Positions 33,348-45,600 of a DNA stretch of 64,000 bases are shown here, in pieces (within the stretch, counting starts at the first letter, position 1; each line of letters begins with the position of its first letter). This DNA comes from Lithospermum erythrorhizon (lineage: Eukaryota > Streptophyta > Magnoliopsida > Boraginales > Boraginaceae). The DNA lies in NCBI GenBank assembly GCA_019722365.1, contig JADFUC010001373.1:310001-374000 (forward strand), in the 5' to 3' direction. The position numbers were made by a program, and so were the translations under genes. The notes beneath the pieces were generated by a model. It was not told where the DNA came from. It ran no database searches and saw only the letters and a list, made by a program, of their open reading frames with translations.

Positions 33348-35684
33348 ATACTTCCTCCATTTTTTTTATAATTGACGCTTTTTTAAATAAAAAATTATTT
33401 TTACGTTATTATTTTAGTATTGTCTACATCGAAAATTTATCAAGAAATAATTAAATGATTAAGACGATTAACTGTTACTCAAGGGTCGAACTACTCAAAG
33501 AATGTCACGTGGTCGAATAGTGGTTATCGATTAAACTCTAAATTAAATCAAACCCCTGATTTAACGAGGTTCCCTGCAAATCAAGCCCCCGGAGTTAATC
33601 GGAAGCTCGTGCTAATGTATGCTTTCTTCATTAATTAATCCTAAAGCCAACTCGAAATAGGTTCCCGAGAAAATAGCCTCTCTTTAATGCCGTATAAAAA
33701 TTAGCTCGAAACCCTAATTTTATTGATCAAACTCTTCCGAACGGACGCTCCGGCTATGTCAATACGGGTTCAAATAAAGAATCTATAAAACCACGGGGTT
33801 TAAACAAGACTCCACAAGCTCAGCGGTTCAAAATGAAGACTCCAATAAGTTATGCGGGTTCAAAAATCATCACCCGTAAGTTGCGCTGTGCAAAAATCAA
33901 GGCTCCAAAAAGATCGATCAATACGAAAATATGCCACTTATAAAAGAATCCGAAACCTTTCCTTTACCTCAAAAATAGGTGTTCAAAATTGATACTTCGC
34001 CACTGCATCCAAAAATTGGGTCTGACCCGCCTGTGATTCCTCGCTCAAAATTAAACCTGGCCAAGACGCGATCCACCTGAATCAAATCGCCAATCGAAGC
34101 AAGCATTTGAGGGCCCAAAACCTATAAATACCCCCCATTTGGACCGAAACATTCATAAAAAAATTCCACCAAAAATACACACAAATTCCTCGAGAAAATC
34201 TCGTGAGAACGATCTCCGAATTTAAGTTAAATCTTCACATCGCTAGAACAATTAATGCATTGCTGGCACACTCATGTGGCCATAATAGGCGCTCGAATTA
34301 AGGGATTATCGCACAACCAATAATCCTCCTTCAAGTTCAGTTGAAAACGCGACGGCACTGAATGCAAGTGTTCTCTAACGCTCGAATATTCATAATTAAG
34401 CTATATAGCCCCTCGATTATTAATAAATCTTGATGAACACTGATAGATTTCAAAGCTTGATTCATCAAATCCCGTGATATAGTGGAATAAACGAAAGCAT
34501 TCAAATTCCTTATAGTCGATTCTAAGCGCGAACACGCCGCAAGCGCTTCTGTCTGGGCTTGACCAAGATCATCAACAAGGTCAGAACAATCCACCTTCAT
34601 ACCGATCATTACTTATTGTTAAGAACAAGTCGCTAAGGCCGTCAGAAAAAGCCAAGCGACGCACTTCATAGCTTAAACCAAGCGAGCCCACACTGGGTCA
34701 TATCCTCTCAAGTCCCACTCTATACAGCAAAGTTCGCTAAGCGCCACAGAAGATAAGCAAAGTTAAGCACGGCAGCCTAACACTTGCTTGCTATCACTCC
34801 ATACAAATCGGCTCGGAGTTCTATCCCAAATCAAGTGTCATATCAAGTGCACTAGCTCTAATGTTATTGCTTGCTTAAGCCACCTAGGGGTCCCACCTCA
34901 CAAAAAGGTGAAACACCAAATCTCAAAGTCCCATCAAGGTCAGAATTTTTATCCGCCCACGGTCCCACCACCGCAGACAAAGCAAGTCCCATTATCACAA
35001 ACGCTTCAGAAAGCCTCCGAAGAAGTCCGAAGAGACGAGACGCTCAGCACTGATCAAGTCCATACGCCCAAAACTGAATACGCTGCCGCCCCCAACTCTG
35101 ACCATATCCAAATCCGCACTTCAATCTCTCGTAAGTCCAACAAAGCACTAGACATCTATACAGCCTGCAGCTTCTATCCAACTGCTTAAGCCTCGCCGCT
35201 CGTGCTTCTATCCATATCAAATTAAACTGTAAGCCTCAAATCAATGCAACCTGCCTCAAGCCTTCAAGCTCAAATCAAATCAAACCAAGTCAAGCTCAAG
35301 ATCAAATCAAGTCGATCAAGTCAAGTCGCAAGTTCTCAAATCGCCTTGTGCCTTACATCTCACAAATCGTCAAGAAATGCCAGTGATCCATAGCTCGATA
35401 CGATCCTCTTTGATTCGATAAAACCCGGCATAATCGAGGAATTTTCCCTACAGTGGGTTTTATTTTGTACCGCTATCATAAATAATAAAAATTCTTCTTC
35501 GCATTACAAGCATAATAAATATCATTTTTATATTTTCAATATACTTTTTTACTATTTTTTCTTTTAAAATAAACAACCAACCAATGATATTATTTCAATT
35601 GATTGTCATCCAACATTTTCAATATACTTTTTTACTATTTTTACTTTTCACTAATTTATACAACTAAAAAACGGAGTGAAAGAT
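33348..35684. repeat. Stowaway-like MITE split by a solo LTR
   Basis: ATACTTCCTCCAT starts at 33348, a Stowaway-type left end. The sequence runs to 33420, is interrupted by the LTR at 33421-35508, and resumes at 35509-35684, ending with aaaacggagtg, a Stowaway-type right end. With the LTR and one target copy removed the MITE would be about 245 bp. Its body contains two copies of attttcaatatacttttttactatttt (35536-35566 and 35612-35642). Confidence 0.5.
33421..35508 (-). mobile_element. Solo LTR, family S copy 2
   Basis: 2088 bp on the minus strand. It starts TGTAATGC at 35508 and ends TAGACA at 33421. Flanks are agtat (33416-33420) and agcat (35509-35513), a 5-bp target duplication with one mismatch. 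A promoter-like TATTTATA with a G-run upstream (34123-34137 on +) is about 1.38 kb from the start, as in copy 1. The start-proximal part (35260-35330) is a run of caag/tcaag words, the reverse of the CTTGACTTG repeats in copy 1. The + strand 133-aa frame at 34788-35189 is a chance frame in this repeat-rich U3. Confidence 0.88.
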
Positions 35685-36959
35685 AATTAGTGTTTGATCA
35701 TGCGTGAAACCTAATCGAAACATATCAAAAACAAAGCGCCGCAAATTTAACGTGTTATCACCCCAAGCTTTCATATGAGCTGTGCTCGATTCATGTGAGC
35801 ATCTTATAAAACATTTTCTGTTAAAAAAATGGAAACATGATTGGAGAAGATCGACTGAAGAAATTACGAAACAAGCCATTGGATGTCAGGTATTGAAAAA
35901 GACGACACCCAATGAAATGACCAGATGAACTAAAGAGGCTATTGTATTAAGTCAACAAGGGACAACACATCAGTTTAAAAATGACTAATCATTTTATTGA
36001 CCTCTCATTTTGAATCGTAAATTAAAGTATACTAACATTTTCAAAATTGAAGTTCTAACAATTTCTCAATTATATGACAATCTCAACTTGTCGGAAGTAA
36101 CCAAACGTCCAAACGCATACTTTATTTCAATAAAATTGCACTTATGGTCAAGTGGTCAATGGGTGAGTCAACGCTCAGCACGCTTTAATAGAATGGACAA
36201 AATTATTGAAACTGCAAGCTAAGAAGTCCTGGATAGATATAAAATAACAATGATAGACATTCCTATCAAGATTTAAAGGAAGGACCCCTGTAGTTTTTGT
36301 TTGCATTGACTTTTGACTTTGACGAAATTTATTTGCATTTCACACTGCATAGTTAAGGGTATCTAGATGTTATACAAAGACCTACATGCATTATCAAAGG
36401 ACAGTACCCGTATGAATTTGAGAACGGATAAGATTTATTAATAATACAATTTATTAATTTTTAATTTTTCACTAATATTCATTATATGTAGTGGAGGGTA
36501 TAGGAGAAAACCTCCCCCAATTTAAAAAATATACTAATCCATTATTTACTAATTTTTCGATAATAGAATCTCTTTTTAAACTTTCGACCTTAAATATATT
36601 TATTTTGCGTTATATAATATTTGGATAGCATATTAATGGAAAGAGTTGAAATGTATTTTTCATTGATATATTACAAAGATTATACAATACAAACAAAAAT
36701 ATTTACCTGGCCAAAGTTTCATACGACAATTATCAAAAAAGTCAAAAGTAAATAATCTTTAGGAATGGAGGAAGTATAATTTTATTTAATATTATTTCAA
36801 ATTATAAGATGGTACAATTTACAAGAGGTTTAGATTGAAGTATATCTTGAACATTAAAGCTCATGTTAAGAGATTGTCATATACTCATATATGCCCATCA
36901 TTTTACCCTAATTGTATACATGATACATGATGGAGTAGTTGTCCAATTTTCTAGTCAAT
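35685..36959. other. Intergenic region, no gene seen
   Basis: AT-rich. A further Stowaway-like right end (aatggaggaagtata) lies at 36763-36777 with no matching left end found. Frames at 35664-35879 (-) and 36010-36222 (+) show no domain. Confidence 0.45.
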
Positions 36960-36964
36960 CTATA

Positions 36965-39900
36965 TGTATACATCAAAATTTAATTAATTAAATTATGGAA
37001 CTCTTATTTGGATCGATTAATTAAATTAATTTAAGGCCAATTTCAATGTAATACGTGGTAATTAGGATTTCGATTGAGCCTCCAATTAAAATCATACACA
37101 TGCAAATTAGGAGTTCTCGACATTTTAACCACCTGAAATTAATTACTAGGATAAAATTAGGGTTTATTATTAAATTAAACCTAATTTTATACCTCGTGTG
37201 ATTATGTGTTGGCATTCAAATAAAGTTTCCTAAATTTACCAGATTTTAATAATAAATTGAAAAAGAAAAATATAATAAAATAGGATTTTTTTTTTTACAA
37301 ACGGACTCAAAATAACGGTTCGATAGAAAATATGATAAGGAAACCTCATTCTTGGAAATCAAGAAAGCAAATCGGCGGCTATGCATTCTTGAAAAACCAA
37401 ATCGGCAAAAGTAATATTATTATTTTAATATTTAATTTAACCGACGCTCCGTATTTCGCTTCAACAAATTAAATAATCAATCTGCCAGTAGATGATCTAA
37501 TTGATCATGAACCGACCAATTAGAAGAAAGCCCGAAAACCTATAAATACCCCCTACTTCAACCAATTAAAACACACCTTCACAATCGAAAAATGGCAACA
37601 AAATCGAACATGCTCTATGCGCATTTCTCCGCTAAAAACCTCTAAAGTTTGCTATTTTAAACCACCACGTAACCAATACCTCACAAAAACACATAAATCT
37701 TCAACCTCGGAGCCAAAATAGGTGCCTAAATTGAAGAACGGAGAAAGAACACAAAATTCTTCAACTCCATCACCAAATCAAGCGTATGAACAAACACACA
37801 ATAATTTCTGTGAATCAATATCCAAAAATCTCGATAAGCACCTATCACTCCGCATTCAAACATCAAATCACTATAGATTAAGCCACAAAGTCCCTCAGTA
37901 AATCCAGCTTAGGATACAGTCGCATAGCCCCGTCTAAGTGCTCCAAATACGAATAAGTCGCTAAAGTACCCCTTGATGATAACTGCTTGGACTACGAGTC
38001 CGTACACCTTACTTTAACGATGACTTAAACATCGATTTACTATCTAACATACGTGCTTAAGCCGATGAATTTATAGTATTGCTGGGAAGGTGCTCGTCGG
38101 ATCTGTGCTGATACATTGATATCAAACAAGCACAATATCAAGGCATTGAAGACAATGAAGAAATGTCACGAAATTTTCATTTTCGCGAACGCCAAAATAC
38201 GAGTATAGCGAGATAGAAGCAGTTAATCAACCATACAAAGCTTCAAAGTGAAGAATGGCGACGAATAAGATCGCTCAATCTACCGTCATGAAAAGGACTG
38301 CTACAAGTTCACGAAGAATCAAGATCGGAAGAGATTTAGTCTTGGATGCAAGCCAAAGATTAGGTAAAAGTTAAGGGTCAATCTTACTTTACTTTCTTCC
38401 TTGATCTTCGATTGACGTTTTATTTCGGGAGATATTTTCAAATCATTTTTTACTAAAAGATCTTAACCGTTTCAATATTTTTAAGAATATTTGTCAAAAG
38501 AAAATATTTTGAAAATATTAATGTGTATAAAACTGGGGTTTGAATTCATTTTATTAAAGGGTTTGAAATAGTTTTCCAACGTTTGAATCGGGCCTAAATC
38601 GGAGCTATAACGGCGCCGGGAAATGCGATGCATCCAAGCGCTTTTTTTTTGTCGTTTTTCTTCTCATGATTCCCATCGAGACCTGGGCCTCGACGAGGTC
38701 TCGACACTGGTGTCAAAACTAGCCGTTTTTGTCCGCTTTAACTCCATTTTTCACCCCTTTAAATACCAAATCTTTCCAAACCTTCCCCAACTTTTCCCAA
38801 AACAATTCAAATGTTTATACTCATTTCTCATCTTTAAAACACCAAATCTCTCAAACACAATGAGCTTTTAATTGTGATTTATCAAAGAGAGCGAAGCTCG
38901 TTTGTACTAAACTTTTGAAAATGAAAAAATGAAAACTAAAGAGCATTCAAGGTGTTTAAGAGCTTCAAAGTCTTATCTACTCAACATGAGTTGAACAAGC
39001 TTCAATGTATTATCTACTCAATGTAAGGAGTTATAAATCTGTGCCAAAATTGTAATCCTATTGTAGCTCATCGAGGAGCATTTAGATCGATAAACAACAA
39101 TATCTATTCCATAAAAGAGATGTCCCATTAAGCTAGATTTCTTCTTCATACTGTAGGCTGAGAGGACCTGAGGCCATGGTGACTTACTCCAACCTAGAAT
39201 CGAGCAGATTGTCAGTGTCGAGGCTGCTGCTCTAAGCAATAGACATAGAGTGCTCGAGTGTAGGAGCTGGGTAATCTCCCGACTTGATTGGGTCAAACTC
39301 GCTGGCCTCGGGGTTCTTAGTGGCGACAATCCAGAAGTTATGAGCTAAGAGTTGTGAGTTGATTCGGGGTCACCAACATTTGAAGAAGCCATCTAGTGGA
39401 TTCTAGTGAAAGCCTAAGGTGAGATTTCGGGTCGGGGATGTGACAATTTAACCTCGAAAACACCGCGTCGAAGCTCGTGATCTTTCTACTCTTTACTTTA
39501 TTGCACATATTATATATATGCTAGAATTGCTAGGATTCGATTATATGCTAGTTTATACGCTTATTGAATATGTCGGCATATAATTGAATTATTGTGTTAA
39601 ATTGAATGTCAAGTTTAATCGAGCTAAAATAGAATATCTTATGTTGATCTTAATTCAATATTCATGATTAGGATAGTTTGATTTGATCAATGAACTTAAT
39701 TGTTATATTCCGCACCGATCAAATCATAGTTAAACTTGCTATCAAGAATATTCTAGACTCAATTTAGTATATCTATGTATTGAATTGTGGTATGTTAATA
39801 GATTGCTAGGATTTGATCAATAGCCATTTAATGGACTTAATCGCATATTTACTAAATAAGCTTTAATGTTAATATTGGATCAAAAAATGAGTTGATGTTT

Positions 39901-40698
39901 TATTGCACATACGATTTGCTAGATCGCTTTTATTGTTTCATCTTTTATCTAGTATTCATTTGAGGGTGTTAATATTACTTTAGCCTATTCCGCATTTATT
40001 TTACAAATTGCTAAAGTCGTATTAACGGTAAAACTTGTATTAAAGTTTGTATAAGTCGAAAAGCGGTCAACGACCTCTTAGTCTTTATTCGCCCCCTCTA
40101 AGGACATCATATAGGCTAACAATAACAAGTATATCCACACAAGATAGCACCTGAAGATCAGGAGTACAATCGTTAAGCACTGAACATACCAAGCCAGATG
40201 ATCAAGTCAAGCAAGTGCTCCCTGCTGCACACACATCCAAATCCAAGCCTCGGTCCCACCTACCTCAAGTCCACACAACCACACCGGATCAAAGCCGAAG
40301 TAAGGCACCACAACTGACTATATTCAAGTCAAAAGACGTTTCTCGAGACTAAGTCTCTATCCAATCTAGATCACACGTATCCAAACTCATATCTAGTCTC
40401 ACATCCAACCAGCTCAGATCACATAACGGTCCGGGGCACAAGTCCAAGTCCAACCTGTGGTCACACACATCAATCTAGGCTCCTAAATCCAAGACTCAAG
40501 TCCGTATCAAGTCCGAGAGACTCAAGTCCAAATCTAGCATCTCAAGAAGTCAAGAACTGCTTAGGAAAACAATAGATCGATAAATGAACCTCAATCGCTT
40601 GATAAATATTTTTTATACCTTAGAAGGATTTCCCCAAAAGGTTTCTATCAGAGCGATACGCATATATTATAAATAATTAAATCATTTTAAGCATTACA
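36965..40698 (-). mobile_element. Solo LTR, family S copy 3, interrupted by another solo LTR
   Basis: On the minus strand it starts TGTAATGC at 40698 and ends TGTATACA at 36965. The flanks are identical, ctata at 36960-36964 and at 40699-40703. A TATTTATA with G-run lies at 37541-37553. The total of 3734 bp exceeds the family by the 2033-bp nested LTR (38077-40109) plus its 5-bp target copy. Without them the copy is about 1.7 kb, the size of copies 1 and 4. The start-proximal part (40130-40560) again carries many aagtcca/tcaagtc words. Confidence 0.88.
38077..40109 (+). mobile_element. Nested solo LTR inside family S copy 3
   Basis: 2033 bp, starting TATTGCTGGG (TG changed to TA) and ending GGACATCA, flanked by identical tatag at 38072-38076 and 40110-40114. 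The last part (ttattcgccccctctaagg, about 40085-40103) and the A/G-rich start (caaggcattgaagac, atgaagaa) resemble Sirevirus-type Copia LTRs, whose ends typically read TTCACCCCCTCTA. The lineage is inferred. There is no internal coding region. Frames at 38623-38871 and 39018-39329 show no domain. Confidence 0.8.
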
Positions 40699-40703
40699 CT
40701 ATA

Positions 40704-41470
40704 TTCTTTCCTTTTTAGACAGTTCCCAAATACATAAAATTTTATACATGTGATATGTATATTTGGTAGTAGACTAGTAGTAGTGTATATAGTTACCGTC
40801 TTATTTGGTGATTTTCTAATAGTGTATATACTTAATTTATGTGTTCTTTAAGTCACTCAAGTTCAAATGTAAGGTTCAAATATATACCCTTGATAGTTTC
40901 CGGCTTAAGCCTTCATTGGTCCACTTTTATACTAAGCCTTACAAAATGTGCTTTTTTGAAAGTTGGGTGCATTATTATATGTTTTTTTAAGAAAGAGTTG
41001 TCGAAATTTACTAAGGTGACCGAACGCCGCAATGGCTTACAAAAGGGCATCATGGTCCCCGTAAGTGTATCGGAAAGAAATGGTCCTTAAATTAACAGCT
41101 CAAGTAAATGTTAATCCAGGAAAGACAATTTGTGTCTGCTTTTGGGCGAAAATATAATTTGAATGAAGAGTTTTGGGGAAAAATACAATTGAGCAAATAT
41201 GAACGTAATCAAGAAGAAACTAATTTGGCTTAATCAATTATTTCAATTTTATTAAATTTATATTCTTTACCCAATATATTATCTAAATTAGCAATTTTGG
41301 CCAAAAAATTTACCCAAATTTTCTTTCTCCGTTAACATTTAATGGAGGTATTAATTTGATGACGGTTTGAGCACAATGATAAATATTTACGGGGACCATT
41401 TATGACGGTGCCACTAACGACCAAACCCGCAACGGTCATCCAAATACCGAACCATTGACACCACTGCTTT
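40704..41470. other. Intergenic region, no gene seen
   Basis: AT-rich spacer. The frame at 40839-41090 has no recognisable domain. Text around 41090-41400 resembles dispersed non-coding repeat. Confidence 0.45.
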
Positions 41471-42600
41471 TTTAACAACCCAAATGTAATAACCGGTATC
41501 GATTCATTACTTAATAAATTAAATGTAGTTATTAATTAATTAACATAGATTTTACCCACTTTATATTTCATGGATTATAAATGTTGATGTTTGACGTTAA
41601 TAGTCGAGATAAGCAATCGAGAGACCTGCTTAAATTAAACGATCGGATGTTCACCACCTAAACTCATTTTCCCTTAATCCTTTCCCCGTTGGAAATCAAC
41701 GAGAATTGATTCCCTTTATTATGTCCGCTGCGATAATCAAGTGGTATTTAATTCATTTACCGGGTTGGTTAAATGACATCGAACTTAGTGTTCACCTTAG
41801 TAATTGTATATTACTAGTTTGGGTTCTCATCATAATTTAAGGGCACAGCCATTGGTAGATCTTACTATTAATCGTTATAATAAATAGTAATTGGTTAATT
41901 ATTATTATTATACAAATTTCCTATTATTTGAGCCTCAGAAGGTCACACACATACAAAGGATATATTCAAATTATATTTCATGTATGAAATTAAACGACTA
42001 GATATTGAGAAATGTATCTTCAATATTTATATATTTGATAAATATATATTGATGAACATCAATTGGTTAAACTTGCAAGTTTAATCAATTACAAATTGTT
42101 CGATGAATTAATTTGATAAGTATTCGACAAGGACTTAGTATTTTAATTGACTTGTTAAGTTAATTAAAATGGAACAACTCACTAGTAACTTATTATTTGA
42201 TTAGCCATAATTGTCTAATTGCTTAACGAGTTAAACCCGATTTCTTAACGGAGTTGCTAAGAATTGGCAAATGGTATTTAAAGGAAGAGACAAAGGGTTT
42301 TTCATTTGATGAAAAGAAAACCCTTTGCCTCCACCATATAGCCGCCCCTCTCCCTTAGAAATGGAAGAGATTTTCTCTTCCATTTTGTTCCTCACAACTC
42401 TAGCAAGTTCAAGTCTACGGATTCGATTCCCTCCCGGTGCAAGAATCTGTGAGGACATCATTTGGCGTTGATAAGAAATTGAGAGGCTTTTGGCGCATTC
42501 ACGCGAGAGGGTCTTCGAGGAGTTGGTTTCATTTTTGTCTTCCGCCGCGAATGTAAGAACTCTTTTATTCATATAATTGCAATTATGTGTTTTAGATTAA
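41470..42600 (+). repeat. Probable LTR-like sequence (non-coding, + strand)
   Basis: Dispersed-repeat character: a TATTTAAAGG promoter-like word near 42270, then ccctttgcctccaccatatagccgcccctctccc and a leader-like pyrimidine stretch, ending with ttgcaattatgtgttttagattaatg. The earlier part (aggtcacacacatacaaaggatat, tttcatgtatgaaatt) is reminiscent of long plant Copia LTRs. The edges and target duplication are unresolved. The minus frame at 42231-42572 is a shadow. Confidence 0.35.
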
Positions 42601-45600
42601 TGTATATTTTGAGGATCCGGGGATGTATGAATTTGGTGTTTAACACAAATGAAACGATACTAGATTCTAACACTTCCCACATACCAAACAAGACTTTAAA
42701 AAAAAACAAAAATCCCATCTCCCTCCCCCGCGGGTCGGGCAAACCCCTCCCGCTCCCCTTGATTTTTCTTTCTTCGATTTCTCCTCCATCTTGCAAGCTT
42801 TGGTCCTCAAATTTCTTGGAGAGTTTCCCCTCATCATCCTCTTCGATTCAAGGTAAAAAATGCCAAATCTTTTTGAATATTTCATGAGTTTCGAATGAGT
42901 TGACTTTTGTATTTCGATTTATATTGCTATAAACGATTCTTAGGCCTTAAATTAGTTATTTTTGAGTTAAAGTTAGGAATTTGGATGGTATTTCGATGTT
43001 TTCGGCGACGCTGACCAGAATCGGGTTTGACTTCTAAGTTTTGAGGTTTAATATAGTATATACTATTATCTAAGCTTCATATTCTAGTATACGAGGCGAT
43101 AATAATTCCATTTTGGGGGTGTAAAATATGCTGGTGTAGCTATGTTGACTTCGAGTTGACCCCCGCTGATTCTTTTCAAAAACGCTTAATGGTATAAGTA
43201 TGTTCTGACCTTTATTATAGTTGTTTCAGGTGAAAATTTGATTTATGCCGTTGATCTAATATATGTTGAAATTAGTTTATTATATTTTGAGTAGTAAATG
43301 GATTTTGCGGTTAAAGGTTGTTAGAAAATGGGTTTAGTTAGTTGGAAAAAGTTGGTATTTTTGGTTGATTAAAATTGTTTAAAGTGTTAGATTAAATTGT
43401 TTAGTTGTGGGGGCCGAAATGGTTGGGCAAAAGGCTCGTTGAAATTTTTGTTGAGTTTATCGCTTAAGCTTAACTAGTAATATTTACCTAAAGTGGTCAA
43501 TTAGTACTAAAATTTGTTAAAAAAAATTAATAACGTAAGCTTTTGTAGTAATCGTATTTCTCACGCTGATTAGACTCGAACGCGTGGGAAAGCTCGCAGA
43601 CGATTGATTTTCTGCTGAGCTGCTCAGCTAAAGGTGGGATTTATCACTGCGGTGATAATATTATTTACGCTTGCGTGAAAGTGTTTGATAAATAGATATG
43701 GTTACATAATTGTCGATCAATTAATATGATAGTGTGAATTGTGAAATTGTGGAAACGCTGAGTCAGAGTGACGGATGATTATGTATATTATGGTTGTATG
43801 TCTTGCATGAAGCTTACATGGTTGGTAAAGTGGAAAGTATACCTGAAAGGCGAGGATGGTCGTAGTTGTCGGTGGATATTTAATTGAGTTGTGTGTAAAG
43901 TTATGTTTTGTCATGGTTGGTATGTTTTATGTGATGTCAGTCAGTTCACCATTAAGATGTGTAGTCAGCTGCTTGAGTCACATTTAGAGGACGCCCTGTG
44001 CGTACGGGGATATTATATGATATTGTACGTGGGTGGATCAAAGGCAAGCCCGCTAAAGCGATATGATATTATACGAGGAGCGAAGGCGAGCTGCTTTAAA
44101 CATATATAATATTACATGGGTGAGCTCATTTGAAAGGGCAATGACATTATATAAATGTCGGGTACAAATTATTGTTGTGTATTGTCTGTGACAGTCGATA
44201 TCGGGGAGTGATGTCACCGAAAGTTGGAAAATGTTGATAATGCTATGGTTTTGCTGGGAGTTTTGGTATTTTATGATTGTGGTGTAATCATTGTGTTTGA
44301 AAATTTATGATCTTTTACTTGCTTCGATTATGTGATATGCTGTCCTCGAAATAATATGTTGAATAACAGCTAGCTGAGACCTCTAAATTGTACATATGTT
44401 GACAATGGTTATTATTATTATTATGATATTAGCATGTTGCTTTATTATACATATATATAACTCTATTCGTCAAAAGTTTCATACCTTTGTTGTGCACTCA
44501 TTCGGTGTGGATAAGTTACCACCAGTGATACGCCTAATTAAGCTGCCGAAAGGCCATTCCCCTTCCAACCTTCGATTGGATGTGAAACGCGGAGTAAGTC
44601 ATTGAGTTCGTGAGTCAAGTACTTATTCTTAGGTGATAGACGGGTATTAGTGTAATAACCTCGTGCTCCATACTAATATGTGAAATATACTAGCTGTTTC
44701 TGTGGAATATTTTGAGGAGAAATCGTACTCTCTTCGGTTGAATAGTTTGGACATACAACGAATCGGTCGGGTTGGTAGTACATTTCGTATTTAAGATTTT
44801 AAAGTTGTAATCGAATAAGACGTATATTATTTGGGGTTAGAAGTTAAAATTTATGTTGAGTTGCGGTTGTTAAACCGAGACGAAACTAAACCAAAAACCG
44901 AACGACAAAGCGAGCAAGTCTCGAGGATATTTTGTCGCGGCGCACTTCGCGACTTTTTTTATATTTATCCTTAACCTTTTCATCATCATTATCATTTCTT
45001 CCTTTTTCTTCTAGGATGGCCGAAATTTCTAAGATTCACTCAAATTTTTTTTTCAATTTTCTTCCTCATTTGGCGAGGCTTTGGTCCCGAATTTTCCGAG
45101 AGATTCCCCCGACATTTCTTACGCTTTGAGGTAAAAGAAAGTTCGAATCTTTTGGAGTATTTCTTGAGCTCAGGATGCTTTAATTTTTGGGGAATGGAGC
45201 GACTTTTGAGCTGATGTTATTATATATAGAATCTGTCATTTAAGCTAGATTATCGTATAACAGCTTGATAATTATCGATTAAGTGGGGCGAAAAATGTCT
45301 GTGATCATAGTTGACTTTGTTAACTTTTTTCTAAATGGTGTTTAAATAATAGAAGTGTACTCGACTATATTTAGATTGTTTTGAGGTGTGTTATGATTCT
45401 TAATAATTTAGTAGAGAATGTTCGATATTACGAAGTTTTGTAAGTTGGATAGCGAATCGATTTGAGATTAAAGAGATTGATTAGAAATGTGATGATTAGT
45501 TGTTAATATCGGAATGTTAGGTTATCGAAACTAAGTAATCGAACCTATCATTAATAGGAAAGTGCCAAGTAACTTAGCTTGGAATAAGGTTGTAGGGAAA

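Noticed and set aside
34788..35189. 133-aa open frame on the + strand
   Set aside because: It lies inside solo LTR copy 2, antisense to the LTR, in a tcaag-rich repeat tract. No domain is recognisable and composition follows the repeat.
42231..42572. 113-aa open frame on the minus strand
   Set aside because: No domain; it is antisense to an LTR-like leader region with promoter-like and pyrimidine-rich text on the + strand.
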